DNA from: Bacillus sp. SKDU12
GTDB taxonomy: Bacteria; Bacillota; Bacilli; Bacillales; Bacillaceae
Length of the DNA: 64,000 bases
NCBI RefSeq assembly: GCF_010093085.1
Contig: NZ_MSRC01000006.1
Span: 124,001-188,000 of the forward strand
Direction of reading: 5' to 3'
Positions 55,898 through 64,000 of the stretch are shown piece by piece; position 1 is the first letter of the stretch; every line of letters begins with the position of its first letter. The notes below the pieces were generated by a model. The model was given only the letters and a program-made list of their open reading frames with translations. It was not told where the DNA came from and did not search any database. Position numbers and translations under genes: made by a program.

Positions 55898-55930
55898 TAA
55901 AGGATCGCTTAACTTGCAAGCGATCCCCGG
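55898..55930 (-). terminator. Terminator after the sscA-like gene
   Basis: GGATCGCTT (55902-55910) pairs with AAGCGATCC (55918-55926), with a T-rich tail on the minus strand; it separates the two micro-protein genes. Confidence 0.85.
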
Positions 55931-55935
55931 GCTGC

Positions 55936-56022
55936 TTAGTAGATGTAAGCTGCACCTACGATGATAAGCAAAATGAACAGTACTACAAGCAACGCGAACC
56001 CGTTAGAGTATCCTCCGCTCAT
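55936..56022 (-). CDS. sscA: Small spore coat assembly protein SscA-like
   Basis: A 28-residue peptide, MSGGYSNGFALLVVLFILLI ending IVGAAYIY. It shares the core GFALLVVLFILLII with its neighbour at 55725-55811. In B. subtilis a 28-residue protein from this locus, SscA (YhzE), is needed for normal spore coat assembly and germination. ATG 56022 is preceded by AAAGGAGGT at good spacing. I assign the name from size, sequence type and position. Confidence 0.7.
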   Translation of the reverse strand: MSGGYSNGFALLVVLFILLIIVGAAYIY

Positions 56023-56107
56023 GTCACATACCTCCTTTTCTTGATCAATATATAAATATGCCAGCAGCAAAAGTTTGACTAGACGAATGCCCTTTATTTA
56101 AAATCTT

Positions 56108-56135
56108 TTTACAGAAAGCCACAATATGTTATGAT
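56108..56135 (+). promoter_or_regulatory. prsA sigma-A promoter
   Basis: TTTACA (56108-56113) and TATGAT (56130-56135) with a 16-base spacer lie 47 bases before the prsA start. Confidence 0.65.
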
Positions 56136-56181
56136 ACGCATAGGTAATTTAATTTGGAATGATTAGGAGTGTTTGAAAACA

Positions 56182-57051
56182 ATGAAGAAAATCGCAATAG
56201 CAGCTATTACTGCTACAAGCATCCTCACTCTCAGTGCTTGCAGCAGCGGCGACAAAGAAGTCATTGCTAAAACGGACGCAGGCGATGTGACAAAAGGCGA
56301 ACTCTACACAAACATGAAAAAAACAGCTGGTGCAGGTGTACTGACACAACTAGTGCAAGAAAAAGTCTTAGACAAGAAATATAAAGTGTCCGATAAAGAC
56401 ATTGACAACAAACTGAAAGAATACAAAACACAGCTTGGCGATCAATATACTGCTCTCGAAAAGCAATATGGAAAGGATTACCTTAAAGAACAAGTAAAAT
56501 ATGAATTGCTGACACAAAAAGCGGCTAAAGATAACATCAAAGTCACAGATGCCGATACGAAAGAGTACTGGGAGGGCTTGAAAGGCAAAATCCGCGCAAG
56601 CCATATCCTTGTCGCTGATAAAAAAACAGCTGAAGAAGTAGAGAAAAAGCTGAAAAAAGGCGAGAAATTTGAAGACCTTGCGAAAGAATACTCTACTGAT
56701 AACTCTGCTTCTAAAGGCGGAGACCTTGGCTGGTTCGCAAAAGACGGCATGGTTGCTGAATTCAGTAAAGCTGCATTTAATTTAAAAACAGGTGAGGTCA
56801 GTGACCCTGTGAAAACACAATACGGTTACCATGTCATCAAAAAGACAGAGGAACGCGGGAAATACGATGATATGAAAAAAGAACTGAAACCAGAAGTGGC
56901 TGAACAAAAATTAAATGACAACGCAGCCGTTCAAGAAGCTGTTCAAAAAGTCATGAAAAAAGCAGATATCGAAGTAAAAGATAAAGACCTGAAAGACACG
57001 TTTAAAACGAAAAGCAGCAACCCTTCTTCATCTTCAAACGGTTCTAAATAA
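56182..57051 (+). CDS. prsA: Post-translocation foldase lipoprotein PrsA
   Basis: PrsA folds exported proteins, including subtilisin and penicillin-binding proteins, on the outer face of the membrane. The 289-residue lipoprotein has the signal MKKIAIAAITATSILTLSAC with the modified Cys20. A parvulin-type peptidyl-prolyl isomerase domain (about residues 132-225) begins KIRASHILVADKKTAEEV and ends YGYHVIKKTEER, flanked by the N- and C-terminal chaperone segments and a serine-rich tail. ATG 56182 lies 12 bases after AGGAG, rather long; an in-frame TTG at 56173 is too close. The gene is essential in B. subtilis. Confidence 0.96.
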   Translation: MKKIAIAAITATSILTLSACSSGDKEVIAKTDAGDVTKGELYTNMKKTAGAGVLTQLVQEKVLDKKYKVSDKDIDNKLKEYKTQLGDQYTALEKQYGKDYLKEQVKYELLTQKAAKDNIKVTDADTKEYWEGLKGKIRASHILVADKKTAEEVEKKLKKGEKFEDLAKEYSTDNSASKGGDLGWFAKDGMVAEFSKAAFNLKTGEVSDPVKTQYGYHVIKKTEERGKYDDMKKELKPEVAEQKLNDNAAVQEAVQKVMKKADIEVKDKDLKDTFKTKSSNPSSSSNGSK

Positions 57052-57052
57052 T

Positions 57053-57091
57053 AAAAAACTGTGCGGCTCAATGAGCTGCACAGTTTTTTTA
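57053..57091 (+). terminator. prsA terminator
   Basis: AAAAACTGTGC pairs with GCACAGTTTTT, with GGCTC/GAGCT pairing inside. The hairpin also overlaps the end of the convergent yhaL. Confidence 0.9.
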
Positions 57092-57301
57092 TGCGATGGA
57101 ATGGTTTTGGCCTTCATCATCATCCTGCTGAGAACTGCGCCGTTTTCTCTCCTTTTCCATCCTTTCCATATAAATCTGCCCTTCTTTTTCAATAAAGGAC
57201 TGATCTACTTTTTCTTCCTCTTTAGCTGCCGCTACAAGTTTATATGCACTGAAAATGATGCCTACAATACAAAGATACACCCACCATGGAAAAAACAACA
57301 C
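57089..57301 (-). CDS. yhaL: Small membrane-anchored protein YhaL
   Basis: A 70-residue protein with one N-terminal helix (FFPWWVYLCIVGIIFSAYKL) and a long, highly charged cytoplasmic tail (MERMEKERKRRSSQQDDDEG). The start is GTG 57301, six bases after GGGAGG. It lies between yhaM and prsA and converges on prsA. The function is unknown. Confidence 0.82.
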   Translation of the reverse strand: MLFFPWWVYLCIVGIIFSAYKLVAAAKEEEKVDQSFIEKEGQIYMERMEKERKRRSSQQDDDEGQNHSIA

Positions 57302-57384
57302 GGGCTCCCTCCCCCTTTTTGCATAGATTCTTTATTCTTAAACCTATGCGGGGATGAGACAAGTTATGAGCAGTAAAAGCGCAT

Positions 57385-57428
57385 CAAAAAAGGACTGACC
57401 TGAATATTTCAGCTTCAGTCCTTTTTTA
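57385..57428 (-). terminator. yhaM terminator
   Basis: AAAAGGACTGA pairs with TCAGTCCTTTT (57416-57426) around a 16-base loop, with a run of T on both strands. Confidence 0.8.
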
Positions 57429-58373
57429 TTATTTGTGGAAAGTTGGTTTATAAAAGGAACGGTTTTCCAGCGCAAATACACGTTCAGTGTATTCACCCGG
57501 CTTCACGCGCTCAAGCGCTCTGTCCATCATATTCATTTTCGCATCCAGGTTGTCTATATAGTGCAGAATTTCCGCTTCCTTCACCATCGGCGGTTTTGGG
57601 CTGCCCCATTCCCCTTTGCCGTGGTGACTCAAAATCAAGTGCTGAAGAATCAATACCTCTTCACAATCGATTTGGAGCTCCTCAGCCGCTTTTGAAAGCT
57701 CTGTCACCATAATCGAAATATGGCCGATCAAATTGCCTTCAACCGTATACGAAGTAGAGACAGGACCGGACAGCTCTTTCACTTTTCCGAGGTCATGCAG
57801 AATAACTCCGGCATAAAGCAGGTCACGGTCAAGGGACGGATATAAATCTGCAATAGATTTCGCTAGGCTCAGCATTGAGACGACGTGATACGCTAAACCT
57901 GAGACAAACTCATGGTGGTTTTTCGTAGCCGCCGGATAATCCATCAATTCCGTTTCGTGTTTTTTGACTAAAAACCTTGTGATCCGCTGGATATTCGGAT
58001 TTTTCATTTCAAATATATATTGAGTGATGGTCTCCATCATTTCATTTTTCGGTATCGGTGCGGTTTCTAAGAAATCATCAATATTAACATTTTCATTTTC
58101 GTTCACCGGCCTGATATTTCTCAGCTTCAGCTGGGTGCGTCCGCGGTAATGGTGGACATCTCCCACAACTTTCACAATCGTCTGCGGCGCATAGGTCACT
58201 TCATCACTTTGCTTGGCATCCCACAGCTTTGCCTCAATATCACCTGACTGGTCTTGCAGCATCAGCGTTAAAAACGGTTTTCCATTGCTGGCAATTCCTT
58301 TTGTCAAAGATTTAACCAATAGATATTGATCCACCTGTTCGCCAACCTCATGTAGCATAATCCCTTTAGCCAT
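57429..58373 (-). CDS. yhaM: 3'-5' exoribonuclease YhaM
   Basis: YhaM trims RNA from the 3' end in a metal-dependent manner. The 314-residue protein has an N-terminal OB fold (about 15-90, with [20 protein letters not shown]) and a C-terminal HD domain with [20 protein letters not shown] and [14 protein letters not shown] as metal-binding segments. ATG 58373 follows GGAGGGAG; an upstream in-frame ATG inside the end of yhaN is rejected. It lies 73 bases after yhaN. Confidence 0.94.
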   Translation of the reverse strand: MAKGIMLHEVGEQVDQYLLVKSLTKGIASNGKPFLTLMLQDQSGDIEAKLWDAKQSDEVTYAPQTIVKVVGDVHHYRGRTQLKLRNIRPVNENENVNIDDFLETAPIPKNEMMETITQYIFEMKNPNIQRITRFLVKKHETELMDYPAATKNHHEFVSGLAYHVVSMLSLAKSIADLYPSLDRDLLYAGVILHDLGKVKELSGPVSTSYTVEGNLIGHISIMVTELSKAAEELQIDCEEVLILQHLILSHHGKGEWGSPKPPMVKEAEILHYIDNLDAKMNMMDRALERVKPGEYTERVFALENRSFYKPTFHK

Positions 58374-58446
58374 TCTATTAAAGCTCCCTCCGTATCTTAC
58401 ATAATACCAGTATATCACATACCAATTGACAGCTATAGAATCTCTT

Positions 58447-61335
58447 TTATGACACCAAATGAATGATTTGGCTGCTTTGAAATGCATCTTTCACATGGTC
58501 ATGGCATGTGAAATACAGAATTTGTCGTCCGCCTTCGGATAAATGATCAAGGGCTTCTAGTGCACGTTTGAGCCTTGCCTGGTCAAAATGAACAAAGCTG
58601 TCGTCAAGCTGAAACGGAAGTTTTGCCCCATCCTGACGTGTAACGGCTAGAGCAAATCGAATCGCTGTATACAGCTGCTCACACGTTCCTTGTGACAGCT
58701 CTTCGGCATGATAAACAGTACCATTAGAGTGCATGACCATAATAGAGTCATCTGTTTCGGAAAAATATATCGTCTTGTAGCTTCCGTCAGTCAGCGGGCG
58801 GAAAAATTCTCCGGCTGTCTCCAGAAGGCGCGGAAGCTCGACTTTTTTATGCCGCTCCAGTTTGTTTCGGATCACTTGTTTGATCATTTGGATCGAGGCC
58901 CACTTTTTCGCAGTTTCTTTTACACGCTCTTTTTGCATTTCTGTTTGAAGCTTCAGATCTGAGACCGATCCCGAGCCCTCTAATTGTTCCTGTTTGACGA
59001 GGAGCAATGCGATTTTGCTCCGAAGCTCTTGGATCTCCTCAGTCAGCCGCTCTTTTCTTTCATTCTCAACGAATTGTTTGTTTTTCAATTCAGAAAGCGT
59101 ATGGGAATCCGCCAGTTCAAGCTCCTCCGGGTTCCCACCTTGAAGCTGTGCGTTTATGTGATATAGCTGGTTCTCCGTATCTTTCAATTGTCTGCTGACG
59201 TCGGCAATGGCGCAAAATTCATTTCTATCTTTTGCAGCCGTCTCGGCAAACAGCCGTTCAATCTGTTCTTTAAAATACTGGATTTCCTGCTCCAGCTCCA
59301 GCATCTGTTTCTTTGTATATTGAACATCTGTGGCAATTTCCTTCTTTTGCTTCTCCATTTCTTTTTCACGTTCCAAGTTTTTCTGCAATATATGAAGGGC
59401 GTCCGAGATAGATATGTTCTGACCCTCACTCGGAGGATGAAGCATGCTGACGCGTTCTTCAAATGTTCTCCGATGCTTTTTCAGCCTGCCCGCTTCAATA
59501 GTCAGCTCATGCGTTTTCTTCACGTCTTTTTTGACATCCTTCATTAAGCTGTATGCATCAAGCAAAAAAGACGGATCTTCCTTGAATCCGAGCTCCTTCA
59601 TAAAATGCTCGATCCGTGTTAAAGACGGAGCCATATCGGTTTCCCACTGTTCAAACTGCTGGATGACCCTTTCATACGCCGCCTCTTTTTGTTGAAGTAC
59701 TGCACGCTGGGCGAGAAGATGCTGTTTATTGCGGTCATCCTCCCATAACGCTTCTCGAAGCGCTTCAGCTTCTGCTGGAGAAATATCCGTCATTGGCTCT
59801 CTTGTCTCCCGGCTGTTTCGAAAAGACGGCGCTTTTTTCCCTGATATAAGCCAATAGACAATAAGAGCGGCAGCAACAGTTATAGCGGGGATCCATTGCC
59901 GCAGCAGCATAAAGAGAACGATGAACAACATACCAGCTGCCATAACCGTTTTTTTCTGTTTCGCCTGCTGCCGCTCAAAAAATTGCAGCTGCTCTCTCAG
60001 CTTCGCTTGTTCCTGATGCTGCCCCTGTGCTTCATCATATACTTTAAGTGCCGCTTCTTTATCTTTTCTATCGCTGGTTTCAAGGATGGCGGACGAAGCG
60101 GAATGAACGGTCTTTTCTGCAGCTTCCAGCTCTTGTCTGGCAAGTTCAAATGACTCATCTAACTGCCGTTTTCTGTCTCTTGCCTGTACGTATTGCTGCA
60201 CCGCCTGCTGCAACTGCCATTCATAGTCATATGACATGTTCATATTCAAAAGCTCATTTTCATCCGTTTTATTGAGCTGTTCCAGTCCTGCCGATGCCTG
60301 TTCAGATGACTGGCGCAGCTGCGCTTGAATAGCAGCCAGCTGTTCTCCCCAAGATTGGTACATATGAAACGATGCTGAAAGCTCTTGTATCAGTGTTTCT
60401 TTTGCCAAAATCTCTTTATTGGGAGTAAGTTTTTGCATCTGCTTGTCCAGCTCCGCCTTCTTTACTTGAAGCGCCTCCAGCTGTGCTGCTTTCGGATGGA
60501 GGTGAGATTCATATTTTTCCAGCTGATGCAGTCCGTCAGCCGGAAATTGTCCCGCCTGTTCCGGATATTGTGACATCGCCTGTTTAAGCGCCGCTTTTTC
60601 ATGCAGCAGCGGCTTCAGCTCAATTGCTCCCTCAATCATTCGGATATGCCCTGCCGCCTCTTTCAATTCAGTTTCTGCGGCGGCAAGACGGGCTTCGAAT
60701 ATTCTTTTTTCTTCAAGAAGCTGATGATAGCCCGCTTCCTCTGTCTCGGCCTGTTTCAGCTTTGCTGTCAGCCGCTTAAGTGTTTCCAGTTCTTGGTTTA
60801 ATTCCGGGTTTCGCCCGTTTGGTTTATAGAGCCGCTCGCTTTCCTTGGTCAGCCGTGAATCAAGCTTAGATACCGCCTCAGCGCCAAACAAGCTGGAAAA
60901 CAGCAAAAATTCACCGATCTTGTCCCGGTTAAAAGCGTGAATTTCCTGCAGTCCAAATACGTCAAACGAATAAATGGCTTTGTACAGCGCCCTGTCTGTG
61001 CTCTTGAATAGCTGCTTTAAAAAATCTCCCTGCTTTACTTCGCCTTTTTCTGTGTACACTCTCAGCTTTTCGACAGTTCCTTTCGTCCGTTCGATCTTCA
61101 GAACCCCATACTCAGGATGTTCAGCTTCAAGAATACCTCCGTAGACACCGCCTGTTTTCGGTTCATATTTTTTCGTTTTCGGAAAACCGAACAGCATGCT
61201 TTCAATAAATGACATCATCGTTGTTTTTCCTGCCTCATTTAATCCGTAGATTAATTGGACAGGCGAGGCGGAAAAGTGAAAGGTCCGATTGGAAAATTTC
61301 CCGTATTGGTAGATATGTAAAGATGTAATTCGCAA
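58447..61335 (-). CDS. yhaN: SbcC/Rad50-like ATPase YhaN with central membrane hairpin
   Basis: A 962-residue SMC-type ATPase. The Walker A motif is [20 protein letters not shown] near residue 35; the C-terminal ABC signature and Walker B lie in [20 protein letters not shown] and [12 protein letters not shown]. Long coiled coils fill the middle, interrupted at about residues 460-500 by two hydrophobic helices ([33 protein letters not shown]), so the coil is probably tied to the membrane. The start is TTG 61335. It follows the Mre11-like gene yhaO by 12 bases, giving a nuclease-ATPase pair likely to act on DNA ends. Confidence 0.9.
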   Translation of the reverse strand: MRITSLHIYQYGKFSNRTFHFSASPVQLIYGLNEAGKTTMMSFIESMLFGFPKTKKYEPKTGGVYGGILEAEHPEYGVLKIERTKGTVEKLRVYTEKGEVKQGDFLKQLFKSTDRALYKAIYSFDVFGLQEIHAFNRDKIGEFLLFSSLFGAEAVSKLDSRLTKESERLYKPNGRNPELNQELETLKRLTAKLKQAETEEAGYHQLLEEKRIFEARLAAAETELKEAAGHIRMIEGAIELKPLLHEKAALKQAMSQYPEQAGQFPADGLHQLEKYESHLHPKAAQLEALQVKKAELDKQMQKLTPNKEILAKETLIQELSASFHMYQSWGEQLAAIQAQLRQSSEQASAGLEQLNKTDENELLNMNMSYDYEWQLQQAVQQYVQARDRKRQLDESFELARQELEAAEKTVHSASSAILETSDRKDKEAALKVYDEAQGQHQEQAKLREQLQFFERQQAKQKKTVMAAGMLFIVLFMLLRQWIPAITVAAALIVYWLISGKKAPSFRNSRETREPMTDISPAEAEALREALWEDDRNKQHLLAQRAVLQQKEAAYERVIQQFEQWETDMAPSLTRIEHFMKELGFKEDPSFLLDAYSLMKDVKKDVKKTHELTIEAGRLKKHRRTFEERVSMLHPPSEGQNISISDALHILQKNLEREKEMEKQKKEIATDVQYTKKQMLELEQEIQYFKEQIERLFAETAAKDRNEFCAIADVSRQLKDTENQLYHINAQLQGGNPEELELADSHTLSELKNKQFVENERKERLTEEIQELRSKIALLLVKQEQLEGSGSVSDLKLQTEMQKERVKETAKKWASIQMIKQVIRNKLERHKKVELPRLLETAGEFFRPLTDGSYKTIYFSETDDSIMVMHSNGTVYHAEELSQGTCEQLYTAIRFALAVTRQDGAKLPFQLDDSFVHFDQARLKRALEALDHLSEGGRQILYFTCHDHVKDAFQSSQIIHLVS

Positions 61336-61347
61336 AGCTTCACCGCC

Positions 61348-62574
61348 TCATGTTTCAAGCACCTTAAGCTGTCTTTTCAATAAAATCTGTGCCTGGTCTT
61401 TGATTTCCTGCAACTCATCTTGGCTAAAACGGTCCACATGCCTTCTGTATACAGCATGCCGCTCAAGCCCTTCCAGCACGCCTGACAGATCACCGCGATC
61501 AATCTCCGCAAACAAACCGCCAAAAAAAGGATCAAGATTTGTTAGGTTTTCTTCATGTTCTGTTTCATCGTCCAATGAAAGCGGCCAAACGAAGTGTTCC
61601 TCCTCCGCCTCTTGCTCCTGTAAAGCTTCGAGAAGCTCGTCCAAAGTGCCTTTCGGCGCCTTCAGCAGCCATTCCGGCGCCGTTCCTTGTAACACCAGTC
61701 GTACACAAACGGGGCTTCCCTTTTTCCGCAGCTTCGAAAACGTGTCCTCAGCCATTTGAAAAAGAGCGGTCATATTGTTGGCCTCTGTCACATCAACTGC
61801 CGTTTTTTCCCACAGAATATCATGCGCTTTCTGAAATTCATAAGAAATGTCTTCATTAGCCACACGAACGAGATAAAAGCCTTTATCCCCCGTCTCCTTC
61901 ATATGACGCGCTTGCGTGTTCCCCGGATAGATGACTGCTGGGTGCTTGGCAGAAAGAACCTGGCGTTTATGGATATGGCCAAGCGCCCAATAGTCCATTC
62001 CGCTTTTCACGAGATCGTCATGTGTAAAAGGGCAATATGGATCGTGCCCTTCAGATCCTGAAAGCGTGCCGTGAAGCATTCCAATATGAAAAGGCGCGTC
62101 AGTCGATTTCCGATAGCTGGCAGCTTTGTTTTCCGTTACAGCTCTGGCCTGATAGCTGAAGCCGTAAATGCTTGCTAAACGTTTGCCTGCCTTATAATAC
62201 GATTTTTCTTCAGGAACAGCGGACGAAAAAATATGGACATTTTCAGGCCATTCAATCGGCGTCCATTCGCCGCCAAGATGATCGTGGTTCCCAAAGATCA
62301 CATAAACTAATATCCCGCACTCTCTGAGTCTCTCAAACTGCTTTTTTAAAAAGAGCTGTGCCTTTAAACTTCGATTGGCTTCGTCAAATAGATCTCCCGC
62401 CAGCAAAATGAAATCAACATTTTCTCTCATTGCGGCATCTATGATATGTCTCACGCTTGCAAACGTGCTTTCTTTAATTCGGGCAAAAATTGGCTCCGGC
62501 AAATGTGATATCCCGTAAAACGGGCTGTCGAGATGCAGATCTGCCGCATGAATAAAGGTTAGATCAGTCAACAT
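61348..62574 (-). CDS. yhaO: Mre11/SbcD-like DNA exonuclease YhaO
   Basis: A 408-residue calcineurin-like phosphoesterase of the Mre11/SbcD group. The five metal motifs appear in order: FIHAADLHLDSPF, LLAGDLFDEANR, VIFGNHDHLGG, GMLHGTLSGSEGHD and WALGHIHKRQVL. ATG 62574 follows GAAAGGAG. It is the first gene of yhaO-yhaN-yhaM. Pairing with the SbcC-like YhaN implies a DNA-repair nuclease complex, possibly at the membrane. Confidence 0.93.
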   Translation of the reverse strand: MLTDLTFIHAADLHLDSPFYGISHLPEPIFARIKESTFASVRHIIDAAMRENVDFILLAGDLFDEANRSLKAQLFLKKQFERLRECGILVYVIFGNHDHLGGEWTPIEWPENVHIFSSAVPEEKSYYKAGKRLASIYGFSYQARAVTENKAASYRKSTDAPFHIGMLHGTLSGSEGHDPYCPFTHDDLVKSGMDYWALGHIHKRQVLSAKHPAVIYPGNTQARHMKETGDKGFYLVRVANEDISYEFQKAHDILWEKTAVDVTEANNMTALFQMAEDTFSKLRKKGSPVCVRLVLQGTAPEWLLKAPKGTLDELLEALQEQEAEEEHFVWPLSLDDETEHEENLTNLDPFFGGLFAEIDRGDLSGVLEGLERHAVYRRHVDRFSQDELQEIKDQAQILLKRQLKVLET

Positions 62575-62643
62575 TCTGCTCCTTTCCGGGATGGAGTACC
62601 CTTATTTTAGCACCGAATTCTTGCGAATGCACGTTCTGTCAAT

Positions 62644-62677
62644 AAAAAACAGCCTGAGAATTCTCAGGCTGTTTTCG
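62644..62677 (-). terminator. yhaP terminator
   Basis: A 30-base perfect palindrome at 62646-62675 with arms AAAACAGCCTGAGAA and TTCTCAGGCTGTTTT, directly after yhaP. Confidence 0.9.
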
Positions 62678-62678
62678 A

Positions 62679-63938
62679 TTAGTTTTTCGCTAAGCGAAGT
62701 GCTTGTTTGATTGCTTTGAACGCGCTTGAGTTGCCGTAAACCAACACACCGCCTTTGTAAATTCTGGCGCCAATGACAGCCAGGATAGCAATGGTGAGCA
62801 GTGTGATTCCGATACCGACAGCTGCCTGCCAGAATGGAATATCAAGCATACCGACGCGCAGAAACATAATCATCGGCGTAAAGAACGGGATAAACGAAGT
62901 GATTGTAATAAATCCTGAATCAGGCGCATTCAATCCGAACATCGCGATCATAAAACCGGCGACAACCAATAATGTCATCGGTGTGATCGTTTGCTGCACA
63001 TCTTCTATTCTTGAGACGACACTGCCGAGGAACGCGGCGAGTGTCGCGTATAAAAAGTATCCAAGCAAAAAGAAAATCACAGCATAGACGACAGTTGTAG
63101 CGGAAACGTTGGTTAAATCCAGGAATCCGCCGACAGAGGAAGCTGTTTCACTCGTTTTGTTCAGCTTTAGTGACAGCGAGCCGGCGGCTATGATAACAGC
63201 AAGCTGTGTCATTCCGACAAGCCCGATGCCAAGCAGCTTTGCAAACATTTGCTGGATCGGCGGCATGCTTGAGATCAGGATTTCCATAACACGTGACGAT
63301 TTCTCGGTTGCGACTTCCATCGCAATCATGCTGGCGTACATAATTACTGAGAAATAAATGACAAACAGCATGATATAAACAAGTCCAACCGTCTGGCCAA
63401 GCTCTTCCTCAGACTTCGCTCCTTCCTTCAACGCCTCCTGTCCGACTGTAACAGGCGCATAAAGGCTGCTGATTGTTTCCTGCGAAACACCGAGTTCAGC
63501 CGTTCCGACAGCCGTTTTGGTTTGCGTCAATGCCTGCTGCAGCGTTTGATATGTGCTTTCATCAGAAATCGTTAACGCTTTATATGTTCCTGAAATGGTT
63601 CCTTTTTCATCTCGTTTGATGATAAGCATGCCATCAAGCGCTTCATCTTTGACTTGTTTTGCGACCTTATCCGCCGATTGCTTGGTCTGTTTCACATCAA
63701 GATCGCCATCTGTATCCACCGCTTTCAGCTGCTTCGAGAAAATCGGATATAATTCGTTCGTTTCATCAATAACGGCGATTTTTTCTTTCGCATCATCACC
63801 TTGAAACATAGAAATAATCGACTCCAGATTTGTTACAGCTAATACAAGCAGCAACGTGATGACAGTCGAAATAATAAATGATTTTGCCATAATCTTATTT
63901 TTATATGTATGAGAAAGCATGATCCAAAATTTATTCAT
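62679..63938 (-). CDS. yhaP: ABC-2 type permease (NatB-like)
   Basis: A 419-residue ABC exporter permease similar to NatB sodium exporters. One helix near residue 20-40 is followed by a large extracellular domain (DDAKEKIAVIDETNELYPIF) and then five or six helices starting LVYIMLFVIYFSVIMYASMI, with the cytoplasmic ATEKSSRVMEILISSMPP coupling loop typical of ABC-2 proteins. ATG 63938 follows AAGGTGGGGG and overlaps the end of yhaQ by eight bases, so the two are a transporter pair. The substrate is unproven. Confidence 0.9.
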   Translation of the reverse strand: MNKFWIMLSHTYKNKIMAKSFIISTVITLLLVLAVTNLESIISMFQGDDAKEKIAVIDETNELYPIFSKQLKAVDTDGDLDVKQTKQSADKVAKQVKDEALDGMLIIKRDEKGTISGTYKALTISDESTYQTLQQALTQTKTAVGTAELGVSQETISSLYAPVTVGQEALKEGAKSEEELGQTVGLVYIMLFVIYFSVIMYASMIAMEVATEKSSRVMEILISSMPPIQQMFAKLLGIGLVGMTQLAVIIAAGSLSLKLNKTSETASSVGGFLDLTNVSATTVVYAVIFFLLGYFLYATLAAFLGSVVSRIEDVQQTITPMTLLVVAGFMIAMFGLNAPDSGFITITSFIPFFTPMIMFLRVGMLDIPFWQAAVGIGITLLTIAILAVIGARIYKGGVLVYGNSSAFKAIKQALRLAKN

Positions 63939-64000
63939 AGACGGCCCCCACCTTTTCTATAAAAATATCATGCAGTGACGGCTCTTCAAGCTCAAACTTT
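63931..64000 (-). CDS. yhaQ: ABC transporter ATPase (C-terminal end only)
   Basis: Only the last 22 codons and the TAA stop (63931-63933) are inside the window: KFELEEPSLHDIFIEKVG and a short end. The EEPSLHDIFIE segment is the usual tail of NatA-type ABC ATPases. The overlap with yhaP, the matching permease, supports the call. Confidence 0.75.
   Translation of the reverse strand, partial: KFELEEPSLHDIFIEKVGAVYE

Overview
The window is chromosomal DNA of a Bacillus belonging to the B. subtilis species complex. Nearly every gene is recognisable, in conserved order, as the yhaQ-yhjP segment of the B. subtilis chromosome, shown here in reverse of the usual map direction. Proteins match the known B. 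subtilis products closely, but subtilisin E, ComK and others carry scattered substitutions, so this is not strain 168. It is more likely another B. subtilis lineage or a sister species such as B. mojavensis, B. halotolerans or B. vallismortis. No rRNA, tRNA, CRISPR array, prophage or insertion sequence was seen.

Layout. 1-8.2 kb: an SgrR-like regulator (yhjP, cut by the window edge), transporters yhjO, yhjN and yhjC-yhjB, signal peptidase sipV with the DedA protein yhjE, and the small secreted protein yhjA. The yhjG-yhjH-glcP-ntdABC-ntdR genes that lie between sipV and yhjN in strain 168 are absent. 8.3-13 kb: the competence master regulator comK with yhzC, bracketed by two short-chain dehydrogenases (yhxD, yhxC), then the Rieske/FAD protein yhfW. 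13-18.3 kb: the oxygen sensor hemAT, a BirA-controlled operon for biotin uptake and acyl-CoA chemistry (yhfU-yhfT-yhfS), and the phosphatase yhfR. 18.3-24.5 kb: Fur-controlled siderophore-binding yhfQ, an unfamiliar membrane protein, yhfP, a broken yhfO, subtilisin (aprE) with its long control region, and the membrane protease yhfN. 24.6-33.7 kb: FadR-controlled lcfB, yhfK, lipoate ligase lplJ with yhfI, glutamate carrier gltT, aminopeptidase yhfE with yhfF, the His/Cys/Lys-rich yhfD, and a decayed yhfC. 33.7-43.7 kb: FapR-controlled fabHB, the yhgD-yhgE regulator/membrane pair, the haem operon hemE-hemH-hemY, and pbpF. 43.7-50 kb: haem-degrading hmoB, yhfA, yhaA and the ecsABC transporter operon, followed by an intergenic region with spaced direct repeats. 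50.4-64 kb: hit, serC, TRAP-controlled trpP, yhaH, the regulator scoC, yhaI, yhaJ, sporulation micro-proteins, the foldase prsA, yhaL, and yhaO-yhaN-yhaM for nucleic-acid processing, ending with ABC permease yhaP and the last codons of yhaQ.

Togetherness. Several genes serve protein export and exoenzyme production: aprE (product), prsA (post-export folding), sipV (signal peptide removal), ecsAB (needed for secretion and competence) and scoC (repressor of aprE). Other themes are lipid and cofactor metabolism under dedicated repressors whose operators are visible (BirA, FadR, FapR, Fur, TRAP), and haem synthesis, use and breakdown. The most unusual items are the spaced repeats beside ecsA, a possible ATC start codon at 55488, a shared candidate operator before yhgD and yhgE, the BirA-controlled operon with an atypical thiolase, the 115-residue membrane protein beside yhfQ, and two pseudogenes (yhfO, yhfC).
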